Origin: Agrypnia vestita
Lineage: Eukaryota > Arthropoda > Insecta > Trichoptera > Phryganeidae
Assembly: GCA_016648135.1 (NCBI GenBank)
Contig: JADDOH010023038.1
Coordinates: forward strand, 62,001-126,000
Direction of reading: 5' to 3'
Length of the DNA stretch: 64,000 nucleotides
The first letter of the stretch is position 1, and each line of letters begins with the position of its first letter. The notes below the pieces were generated by a model, which had not been told where the DNA came from, made no database searches, and saw nothing but the letters and a program-made list of their open reading frames with translations. Positions 55,912 to 64,000 of this stretch are shown one piece after another. Position numbers and translations under genes: made by a program.

Positions 55912-55948
55912 TACCAACATGTTTCGGGGCCAATGGTCCCTTCATCAG
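55912..55948 (-). ncRNA. Hammerhead-ribozyme-like motif in PLE pseudo-LTR
   Basis: Minus strand: CTGATGA, A, GGGACC-ATT-GGCCCC (stem II with one mismatch), GAAAC, ATGTTG loop, GTA. Both conserved boxes are intact, and stem III would be AC:GU with cleavage after GTA. Stem I was not resolved by eye. The tandem partner (near 55778-55811) has TTGATGA and is degraded. Confidence 0.5.
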
Positions 55949-56212
55949 GACACAACGTATACCTACTAAAAACTAAAAATCAAAGTATCATTAACAAAAT
56001 AAAATATGAATATACGGGAGATGAATAAATTATTAAGTAGGTAGGTACTTAATTATACTCTTCAAAAAGAGCGAAATGATTTTGAAAAATTAATAAAATT
56101 TTACTTTGCTTTCATCACTTATATATTATTATTACATTTTTATTAATTATACTTAATTATATGTTTATTTTTTATTTTAGATTTTTAATTTTTAGTATCT
56201 ATACGTTGTGTC

Positions 56213-56249
56213 CTGATGGAGGGACTATTGGTCCCAAAACATGTTGGTA
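56213..56249 (+). ncRNA. Hammerhead-like motif, core mutated
   Basis: Plus strand: CTGATGG, A, GGGACTATTGGTCCC (stem better paired than in the sister copy), AAAAC, ATGTTG, GTA. Spacing of 37 nt is identical to 55912-55948, but the core A9 and G12 positions are changed, so an active ribozyme is unlikely. Confidence 0.4.
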
Positions 56250-56632
56250 TTTTCAACAAATTAGGTGTAAACTATGTATGTTCTTGTTAAATATATATCA
56301 AAAATGTGACCAAAAAATCATTTTTCATTTATTGAAGAAGTATATTATATTTGTTCATAATTATTTAGAATAAATATAGAGAATATAAGATCAATTATTG
56401 TTTTTGAGGAGTGCGATCAGACATCCGTATCACTTAAAATCCGTCCTAGGACGGAGGCGAAAGCATAGGACACTTTCCTTGAAAAATTTTAATAATCTCC
56501 ACGAATAGCATACACTATTTCACATTTAAAATCTGTTTGTTTTCTAAAGAAAAAACCGTTACCTAATTCGTATTTTTTAAAAGAAATTTACACTTCCCTA
56601 CAGGTGAACGATGTAGATCCATACAATATCGA

Positions 56633-56745
56633 TCTTCGTAGTTCAGTGGGCATGGCTCTGTTTTCTCAGATCGGAGTTTTTGGAATCGATTCCCGATGAG
56701 GTTGTACAATAAACTATGTGATTTTATCAAGCCTGGGTGTTTATC
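56633..56745 (+). mobile_element. tRNA-like SINE head, different family
   Basis: CGTAGTTCAGTGGGCATGGC resembles an A box and GGAATCGATTCCCG a B box, 37 nt apart. A body (TGTACAATAAACTATGTGAT) follows. No other copy in the window and no complete cloverleaf, so it is a tRNA-derived repeat rather than a gene. Confidence 0.45.
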
Positions 56746-56819
56746 GATGTATTTCGCTGCTACGGTTGTAAACGAAATAAAATATAATATTTATCAAAAT
56801 AAAAAACGAAAATGGCATT

Positions 56820-57230
56820 TTCCAGGTAAATACGTCAGCGTATAGAAAGCCAAGGAGAACGCGCGCACGGCGAACAGATTGACTTCCAGGAATGTTATCG
56901 TCGAAGTCTTGAAAATTGTTGATCGATGATTTATGCACCACCGTTGGAGAGCGACCTTCACACGACCAGCTGCTAGAAAGCGCGAGTCAGTTCACGAGGC
57001 GACACTCATGACAAAATCAATTAAGCTGGCCGAAACATTATGCGGGCGGCAAGAAAAGTAATCTCCACATATTTGAGATAATTGCCGATTTCTTTTCCGA
57101 GAACGCACAACGATTACGCGAACACTTTCTACCAAAATTTCCAGTGGAGTATGGTGCATATTGTCTAATGAGGGATGTACTGAAGAAACTCAGGTCAAAA
57201 TGCAACCTGCAACTGATGACACCTAGGTAA
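56820..57230. other. Unique block with regulatory-like words
   Basis: Repeat-free, CG-richer. AAAATCAATTAAGC (homeodomain-like), ACCAGCTGCT (E-box) and GTTATCGTCG occur within 200 bp. Only one frame is called here (66 codons, minus), with no domain. Candidate enhancer. Confidence 0.35.
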
Positions 57231-57234
57231 GAAG

Positions 57235-57550
57235 CCTAAGGCACAGTATAGTAAAGCATACAGTATTATATCTTCATACAAACAGCCGAAACGACGCCCT
57301 TCGAAATCTCGGTATACTTCGAACTGCTCAGTCGCCGCAGGGCTGCAGTAACGTACGGACGCAAGCAGGGTGAGACGCTCCCACACATACATTTAGGTCA
57401 GTTTATGGCACCCCAAACCATAAAGAATCAGTCAATGAGCAGCCCTGGTGCGTTTTTAACCAAGTTTAAGTACCAAGCGGCCGTAGGTATTTATTTCAAG
57501 GACACTGCCAAGATAACATACTGTATGTATTTATTATACTGTGCCTAAGG
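57235..57550. mobile_element. 302-bp TIR element with 7-bp TSD, copy 1
   Basis: Element 57242-57543. Left end CACAGTATAGTAAAGCATAC and the right end read inversely CACAGTATAATAAATACATA are inverted repeats. The flanks are perfect 7-bp duplications, CCTAAGG at 57235-57241 and 57544-57550. No transposase. Superfamily uncertain: 7-bp duplications are atypical for hAT (8), mariner (2) and piggyBac (4). P-like and Dada-like elements are possible. Confidence 0.85.
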
Positions 57551-57611
57551 TGTCTTAAGGTCGCTCAGGTAGAAAGCAATATAAATGCACTCGTACCCAC
57601 ACACAATGCTA

Positions 57612-57927
57612 GCTCAACCACAGTATAGTAAAGCATACAGTATTATATCTTCATACAAACAGCCGAAACGACGCCCTTCGAAATCTCGGTATACTTCGAA
57701 CTGCTCAGTCGCCGCAGGGCTGCAGTAACGTACGGACGCAAGCAGGGTGAGACGCTCCCACGCATACATTTAGGTCAGTTTATGGCACCCCAAACCATAA
57801 AGAATCAGTCAATGAGCAGCCCTGGTGCGTTTTTAACCAAGTTTAAGTACCAAGCGGCCGTAGGTATTTATTTCAAGGACACTGCCAAGATAACATACTG
57901 TATGTATTTATTATACTGTGGCTCAAC
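57612..57927. mobile_element. 302-bp TIR element with 7-bp TSD, copy 2
   Basis: Element 57619-57920, same orientation as copy 1 and differing at only about one base (CACACATAC versus CACGCATAC). The flanks are a different perfect 7-bp duplication, GCTCAAC at 57612-57618 and 57921-57927. It is therefore a second independent insertion and not a tandem duplication. The frame 57782-58138 runs out of it and is not a gene. Confidence 0.9.
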
Positions 57928-58252
57928 TATCCTTTATTTGGATTCTTACATTCATATGTTTAAATATGCTTGCAAGAAAGAAAAAAGTTTAAAAAAATCA
58001 AAGCATCCCAAATTACTTATTCAAAGCGTGTCTCAACAAATTCAAATTCTCCATTCTCTTTTTCTCATTAAAAAATATCGAAGAAGCATTAAGGCGTTTG
58101 GCAGTGAATTTAATATTTCAGCGCTTCGTATCTCGTGATTCAAAGTAGTCTCGTCGACCAAGAAATACCAGACAGAAGAAGCTGTGGAGATTTCAAGTAG
58201 AACCAGAACGAACCTGTTTGGCGTTTTGGGAGTTCTTTGGAGCATAAAACAT
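57928..58252. other. Nothing recognised
   Basis: Flank between the TIR element and the LINE. Confidence 0.35.
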
Positions 58253-58690
58253 AACTAACTAACTAACCATCACGCCGCTTCCCCGCAGGGGTAGGCAGAG
58301 AGGATTGGACGCCACACTCTTCTATCCTGGCTCACCACTTTTGCTTCGGCCACATTCATACATCTTCTCATACAATTTCTAAGTTTGTTGCGGCTTTTAA
58401 CGGGGCCATTCTCAAACACTTGTTGTATCTGATCGTGCCAGGTCTTTTGCGGACGCCCTCTATTTCTGTTGCCTTCAACACTCGCCTCATATATTTTCTT
58501 AACCATCCTTCCCTCGTTCATACGTTCCACATGACCAAACCATCTCAGCACTCCTTTCTTTATTCTATCTACCACACTACAGCCAGCATTGCATTCACGT
58601 CTAATTTGTTCATTTCTTACTCTATCGACCAAAGATTTGTCATTGTGTAAAACATTGTGTCTTTTTATAACATATTGACACGTTAAGAAA
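58253..58690 (-). mobile_element. RTE-like LINE C-terminus, open frame
   Basis: Minus strand from about 58680: RHNVLHNDKSLVDRVRNEQI, CNAGCSVVDRIKKGVLRWFG, HVERMNEGRMVKKIYEA, GNRNRGRPQKTWHDQIQQVF, CMRRCMNVAEAKVVSQDRRV, then LSAYPCGEAA and stop. About 140 codons without interruption. Ends in (GTTA)n at 58253-58266. The 5' end abuts a (TA)n run. Close relative of 29457-29758, with only a few differences, so both are fairly young. Confidence 0.85.
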
Positions 58691-58695
58691 TCAAC

Positions 58696-58697
<2 letters not shown>

Positions 58698-58752
<55 letters not shown>
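58698..58752. repeat. (TA)n microsatellite
   Basis: About 55 bp of alternating TA with one break (near 58725). Reading frames extended through it (poly Y-I) are artefacts. Confidence 0.95.
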
Positions 58753-58757
<5 letters not shown>

Positions 58758-59148
58758 TACCTGGGTAGGAACATAACATTCGTACCAAAAAAAATAGTGT
58801 TAATTTAAATAATTATCTACCCAGAAAATAGCAGTATATGAACAGTGTCTCTCAAACATGTCCTAATTTTAAAAAGGTAATTGACATGTTCCTCTAGTAA
58901 AATACTAAATTTCCCTACGTATGACGTACAGAAAGACAACGGAATTATAAATATCTATATTTCTCGAAAGAGTTGAAAGAAGAGCGAGAGCTAAGATTAA
59001 TGTATTTGTACATTTTCATAGTCATTTTGGACCGATTCTCCTAAATTCATGGATTAATTCAAAATTGACATGTATAATTATACGACAGGCCATTAATTAA
59101 AATTAACTGAACTCTAAGCGAACTGGGCAAAACATTAAAATAAAAAAT
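58753..59148. other. Nothing recognised
   Basis: AT-rich. Confidence 0.35.
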
Positions 59149-60257
59149 ACAGTATTTTTTTTTTATAATCCAAAATATTATGATATTTTCAATTATATAT
59201 CGAGTCTAAAATTTTAATAAATATTTATTTGCAAACATATATGATTACACCAAAAATGAAATTAGAAGACGTTAGTAATCCCACTCGAAGAGAAAGACAG
59301 TATTGATTTTTTATAATCCAAAATGACCTGAGGTGTTACAGAGAGACTTAAATCAATTATCGGAGTGGACAAAGCAGTGGCTCATATGTCTTAATGTTGA
59401 CAAATGTTGTGTTCTCCATGTCGGCAAGAATAACCCAAATATTGAGTATACCTTAAACGAAAGCCTGATTAAGTCAGTGGTCTCGCAGAAGGATCTGGGT
59501 GTTACTATTACCAAGGACTTTAAATGGTGTGAACACAAGCGAGTGTGGTTAAGAAGGCTAACTTAGAATTTGTATTTAGTGAGAAGATCATTCCAACATC
59601 TGACAGTACCACTATTCACAACTATTTATAAGACATATGTGAGGCCTCTCCTCGAATATGCCTCTCAGATCTGGAATCCATATTTTGTTAAAGATATAGT
59701 TTTACTGGAAAATGTTCAGAGACGAGCCACAAAATTGCCCTTGGGTCTTAAAAACCTGGAATATGCGGAAAGGCTGAGAGTATTGAAACTGCCCACTCTT
59801 CAGGAGCGACGAGCAAGAGGTGACCTCATCGAGACATTCAAGATTCTATCGGGCTACTACAATATTCCTAATATGACAGATATGTTTGCATTTAACACTA
59901 ATGTGGGCCTTCGAGGACATCACCTGAAGTTGAACAAGTCTCGGTTCTCGTGTAACCCAAGAAAGCATGCATTAAGCAATAGAGTGGTCAATATGTGGAA
60001 CAGTTTGCCTGAGGGCGTTGTGTCTGCAGCCAGTGTCAACCAATTTAAGAATAGGCTGGATATTCAAATGAGAGACAGTGATATGGGCCTATCAGCTTAA
60101 GCTGCCTGCCCATTATCTATAATAATAATAATAAAATATTATGATATTTTCAATTATATATCTAGTCTAAAATTTTAATAAATATTTATTTGCATACATA
60201 TATGATCACACCCAAAATGAAATTAGAAGACGTTAGTAATCCCACTCGAAGAGAAAG
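59149..60257. repeat. 148-bp tandem duplication, second unit split by CR1
   Basis: Unit 1 is 59149-59296. Unit 2 begins at 59297 (ACAGTATTGATTTTTTATAA) and stops at CCAAAAT (59324). After the CR1 insertion it resumes at AAAATATTATGATATTTTCA (60133) and runs to GAGAAAG (60257). The 125-bp parts 59172-59296 and 60133-60257 differ at only four positions. AAAAT on both sides of CR1 may be its target duplication. Confidence 0.8.
59325..60132 (+). mobile_element. CR1 LINE, 5'-truncated, C-terminal RT domain
   Basis: One reading frame of about 256 codons from 59333 to 60100 with a single in-frame TAG (59564-59566). It reads LQRDLNQLSEWTKQWLICLN, DKCCVLHVGK, SQKDLGVTI, then IYKTYVRPLLEYASQIWNPY, NVQRRATKL, RRARGDLIETFKI and NRVVNMWNSLPEGVV. 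These are the thumb and C-terminal signatures of CR1. The 3' end is an (ATA)n run at 60119-60132. The RT catalytic half is missing. Confidence 0.9.
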
Positions 60258-61135
60258 GTCCTTAGATTTCTGTTATTAGCAAAAAAAAAATTTTTTTGAA
60301 AAAATAATGTTTCCTTTATTATTTTCGATGCTCTCTTAAAGAAATTTAATCTAGTTATAAGTTTATCTCAATTTAATTATAATGTACACAACGAATTATC
60401 TCAAAATAGATCGATGAAAATATTTGTAAGTAAGTATTTCAAGTCTCAGAGTTAGATATCTCAAAAAAAGCAATTAAAAATACAATTATCTTCTCATATT
60501 TTACGTTATAAAATATTACATTAAACATACAAAATATGGCGCACAATAAGAAAAATATAATGGTTTACCACACACATTATTTGATTTCTTTCTGAGAATT
60601 TAAACTTTGAATCAATTATTTCAGAATGCCAATTATATGTAGGTACCTATATTTATACTAATATATAAAGAGGTAAAGTTTGTAAGTTTGGATGTAGGAG
60701 GTAACGGAGGTAATAAAAAGGTAAAAATTCTTTTACTATTATTTAGATTGGACTTTCAGGGTGGACATAACCTATATATTATTCCGTTATAAAATGGCTT
60801 TTCGTGTGGACCTATTATTCAAACTAAAGTCGAAGAAGTAAAATGGTCTAGCGATGCGTTTTTTTACGAAAGCTGCCTTAACGGTAAGAGATATTTAAAT
60901 ATTTTCTATAGAGAAGTTCTAGAACTCAAAAAGTTCTAAAAAAAGTCCGCGACGACATACATCTATATGCTAAGGTTAATACACAAATTGATAAAATATG
61001 ACTAAAAGTTACTAAAAATCTATGCGTGCGAAGCCGCGCAAGTAAGCTAGTAGGTATCTATATAATTTCCCAAAAAAACGTTATATACAAGATTGTGGAT
61101 ATAAGGTGTTTTAGAATAGGTAGGTTTAAGATTTT
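60258..61135. other. Nothing recognised
   Basis: AT-rich, no open frame of note. Confidence 0.4.
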
Positions 61136-61139
61136 CAAA

Positions 61140-61500
61140 ATGGCGGCGCTCCGTTTCCGAATCTCCCGCCGCCGTGGATGGAATCTCCCATTTCTCTCCA
61201 ACGCAACAACACGCGATCTTTTCTCCCCATCCCCCCGTCACCGATCCGCCATCTCGTTCGCTCGGCGCGGACCCCGCTCGCACATCTCTTTCTGGGCATA
61301 GATTTTCCCGCCTCTCGGTTCGTCTGTCCCCTCTCCCTCCCCCCGGGGTTGCCGTATCTCGGAGTGGGAATTTTCCCAGCGCCAGAGCGACGCCATTTTC
61401 TTCTGGACGCGATCGCGTGGGGAAGATATTATATTATGTGCACGGGCGGGTACCTACCACACGCCCCGCGATAGTCTGCCCTGGGGAAATGGAAATACGG
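61140..61500 (+). promoter_or_regulatory. CpG-rich island with YY1/Pho-like motifs
   Basis: AAAATGGCGGCGCTCCG (61137-61153) and, inverted, GACGCCATTTTC (61390-61401) match the YY1/Pho core (AANATGGC / GCCATNTT) at the two edges of a CpG-rich block. A 54-codon frame starts at the ATG at 61141, and longer plus frames run through 61174-61650. None has a domain. It could be a promoter, a Polycomb-type element or an exon start. Confidence 0.4.
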
Positions 61501-62720
61501 ACACAATATTTTAAGGTACGCTTACCTCGCAAACAGCGGATGCATGAATCTATGGTTACGTGGTTAGTGGATGTTCAAATATTGCTGGCTTACCTGAAAC
61601 AAAAGAAGACATTGTATAAGTTAGAAAATTTTAAGGAATCTTCATTTTAGTCACAATTGCTACATACTTATATTTGTTTTTTACGACGCTTAAAAACACG
61701 AACAAATTGTCACTTATTAAAACAAACATCTGATAATAACTGAATACTATAATTTTTGTTTACGGTACATTACACATACATTACATAGATCTTTTTATGA
61801 ACATAACAAAGATTAATCGCTAAAAAAGCACCCTACCGGTAAAAGAAAGGTTCCGGTTATGAATCCTGCATTTTAAAGAATTCTTTATCATTTGCTCATT
61901 TGTTCTTAAGAATCGAAAAGTCACCAATAAAACAATAAATCATTTAATTAAAAAATAATATCACCCATTTGTGATACCTAACTACATTTTAAAATAAAGG
62001 TTATTATTATCTTAAACTTTAAGAGCAAAAAAAGATAGAAATATTTGTACTATATATGTTAGTCTATGCGAGGGAAAAAAAATATAGATAGAGAAGTGCC
62101 GGAAATATGAATACGAAAGATTTTGTGGCAGTATGGTAAGGTAGGTAGGTACGAAAATTAAAACAAGAGTTCTTAATTACTTCATTCTAATTATACGATT
62201 TCATATTCCAGGCGGTCATGAATATAGAGAGATGTTTCTTTTTCGAAGCAAACTTATTCGTACGTGTTCTGAATAATATATGCAACCTGAAAGTATCCAA
62301 TTTTAAATTTAATTCAAAAACTCAGCATAAAATTTAACTAAATTAAATGACATAACGCAGGTTTATTATCTGGTAGTAACAAATGTTTAAGTATAGTTTT
62401 ATTTTTTATTTATTAAGTATAGTTTATAGTATGTAGATACATAATATTTTGATATTATAGAATAAAATAAGTTTTTTTACAAAGATTTCACATTGTATGG
62501 AACAAATACTAGGAATGGAAAATAATAAGAAAAAATATATATACATAAATAATGCCAATTTGAAAACAGAATAAAATTCGAGTTGACTGATAAATAAATA
62601 AAAGATAAACAAAAATTATATAATATCGTTCAATTCATTTTACAAAAAATATTAATATAAACTTAACATAATATAAAAGATAACATAAAAATATAACATG
62701 TATAAAGGTTATATTTTAAA
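61501..62720. other. AT-rich stretch, nothing recognised
   Basis: Ends in the GC island at 62725. No repeat partner noticed. Confidence 0.4.
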
Positions 62721-62724
62721 TTGA

Positions 62725-63000
62725 TTGAGAGGGGCGCTTCTTCCCCGAATGCGGAAAAACCACGTTCTCAGTTACCAGGAGCGCAAAGATGAGCGGTGGT
62801 CTCGGGAAAGCTCGCGGGCGTCGCGGCCGCGGGGCGGGGAAGCGCCGCCAAGGGAGGGCGCGCATCGCGCTCGTCTCCACGGCAACCGGAGGCTCGGGTC
62901 GATCGATACGTTCCGCCCCCACGGCCGCCGCGGCTTCCTGCCACCCTGGTACCGCGACATGCTGCGCAGCATTCCTGGCGGCTGAACGGAGGAAAAAGTA
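62725..63000 (+). other. GC-rich island, possible terminal exon
   Basis: An abrupt GC-rich block in AT-rich DNA. One plus frame from 62725 to a TGA at 62983-62985 ends with FRPHGRRGFLPPWYRDMLRS and IPGG. CAG/G acceptor-like sites occur at 62770 and 62779 (TTCTCAG, TTACCAG). The other plus frames and a minus frame are open too, as composition predicts. I recognise no protein family. Either a short last exon or a CpG island. Confidence 0.3.
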
Positions 63001-64000
63001 GGAAAACTAACTAACTAACTTAGGTAAATAAACTTTATCCGAGTTATTTTTATAATTTTTAATTAAATATAAATTTAAGTTTTCATAATCATTATTATTA
63101 AATTTTATAAATTTTTAAAACATTTCCTTTAATTCAGATTGGCTTTTTATCCCAGCAAGAGTCAAAAATAAATTAAGAAGTATGCGTATAAGAGTGAATA
63201 ATAAATAATAATAAGTATAATGAATAATAATAATCATAATCAATAAGTATGAAATATTTATTTTTTCTATCAAAATATAATAATTTCGCTGTCTGTTCGT
63301 AACATACAGTCTGTGCGACATGCAATCAGCGCGCGGCTCATGTTGCGTAATCATGCAAGGGTTATTATAATTATCGTTATTATAATTATTCCCCGCGATT
63401 TTTCACGGGTGTACGTACGGCTAGTATGAATTATTTAACCTTTAAAACGACAAAAAAATGTGGTGTTTAATACTTTCTGTTTTTCTCTACTACGGCTAAA
63501 TATGGATGCGAGTATGCGTGCACATATCTATTTGACAGAACTCAGCTAGCTGATTTAACAGTAAATAAAATTATATTTCTGTACCTATGCATGTGTGTGT
63601 AAGAATAAGACATAAATATAAATAAATGGTTAAAGAAATAGTATTAGGTAGGTACATAAATAATTATTATCACCGAATAATATAATACACCATTCTAAGC
63701 ATACAAGAGAACACACATAATGTCTCTTGTCACGAACGCGATAGATGTGAAGGAAAATAATAAATATTTAAAAACAATTAAATCTAAAACTGATTTAATA
63801 TTAATAAGGTGAATCGGGAATCGACACCAATATCGGTATACTGAGCCTAGGCATGACGATGCTGTAGAAGTACGATGAGCCGTACTTCTATCGCCACTAT
63901 CGGAAGAATTCATCTTAAATGTATGTCAAAGATGAATTCGGAAAAATAGATCTACAACGCGTTCAATTTAAGACGCATGTTCTTTTTCAAATTCCTTGTT
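63001..64000. other. AT-rich end of window; small hairpin
   Basis: Starts with an (AACT)n run (63005-63018). TAGAAGTACG and CGTACTTCTA (63865-63874, 63881-63890) form a perfect 10-bp stem with loop ATGAGC. Next to it, read on the minus strand, GGTGTCGATTCCC (about 63815-63828) is B-box-like, so this may be another SINE head. No gene seen. Confidence 0.4.

Larger units (their letters stand above)
55674..56300. mobile_element. PLE pseudo-LTRs: tandem pair plus inverted copy
   Basis: Two direct repeats of about 130 bp (55674-55803 and 55807-55938) share AGAATTTCCTTC, TAACAAGAATATA, ACATCACTAA and GGCCAATGGTCCCTTCATCA. An inverted third copy of part of the unit runs from about 56195 to 56290 (GTCCTGATGGAGGGACTATT). 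Tandem plus inverted pseudo-LTRs are the hallmark of PLE termini. No coding part remains here. Confidence 0.75.

Noticed and set aside
57782..58138. 118-codon open frame
   Set aside because: It begins inside the 302-bp TIR element and runs across its end into flanking sequence. The first copy of the element carries the same start with another continuation, so the frame is accidental.
58680..58788. N-terminal extension of the minus-strand LINE frame
   Set aside because: The residues are a Y-I repeat from the (TA)n microsatellite and are not part of the LINE protein.
59172..60257. CR1 with a 125-bp target-site duplication, or LTR-like flanks
   Set aside because: The preceding 24-28 bp are also repeated before CR1, which fits a 148-bp tandem duplication better. 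No LTR features (TG...CA, primer-binding site) were seen.
63005..63018. (AACT)n as another minus-strand LINE tail
   Set aside because: The sequence to its right does not match the LINE C-terminus, so only a simple repeat is supported.
1..64000. CRISPR array, bacterial operons or integrated viral genes
   Set aside because: No regularly spaced short repeats with unique spacers, no tightly packed long frames with ribosome-binding sites, and no viral protein signature were seen. The only RT-type sequences belong to non-LTR and Penelope-like elements.

Overview
This 64-kb window looks like AT-rich, repeat-dense nuclear DNA of an arthropod, most likely an insect. The reasons are many decayed non-LTR retrotransposon tails of insect types (RTE-like, Jockey-like, CR1), several Penelope-like elements (PLEs), mariner-type foldback MITEs with TA target sites, a hAT-type MITE, tRNA-derived SINEs, and no bacterial-style gene packing. 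The insect order cannot be decided by eye. I found no convincing host protein-coding gene. Almost every open frame above 60 codons lies in a transposon remnant, lies antisense to one, or sits in GC-rich DNA where stops are rare by composition.

Layout. 0-9 kb: LINE fragments, mariner-type MITEs, a PLE remnant with inverted arms (5.7-6.3 kb), and GC-rich unique islands (2.0-2.4, 4.9-5.2, 6.4-7.0 kb). 9-25 kb: the first two copies of an unclassified repeat (family A), a palindromic MITE (13.0 kb), nested LINE tails (13.6-14.4 kb), a CpG-rich block (16.0 kb), SINEs, and a cluster of three RTE 3' ends (22.5-23.15 kb). 25-37 kb: a 137-bp palindrome, Jockey-like LINE 3' halves, a PLE inverted terminal unit, an RTE fragment nested in a LINE, and SINE family E. 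37.3-37.7 kb: the best candidate host promoter with a non-coding first exon. 38-46 kb: a hAT-type MITE, a degenerate PLE with reverse transcriptase and GIY-YIG remnants on the minus strand, a long repeat (family B), a SINE split by a LINE, and a complete foldback mariner MITE. 48-56 kb: further LINE pieces, adjoining A and B copies, and PLE terminal repeats with hammerhead-like motifs. 57-64 kb: two near-identical 302-bp terminal-inverted-repeat elements, each with its own perfect 7-bp target duplication, an RTE 3' end, a CR1 3' end inside a tandem duplication, and two GC-rich islands.

Interpretation. The window is probably intergenic or a very long intron. Non-repetitive GC- and CpG-richer islands of 150-600 bp stand between the transposons and are the best candidates for regulatory DNA or unrecognised exons. 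Element-centred observations (the 7-bp TSD element, hammerhead-like cores in several PLE families, unclassified families A and B) are the most distinctive. All alignments were made by eye, so boundaries are approximate unless a target-site duplication is stated.
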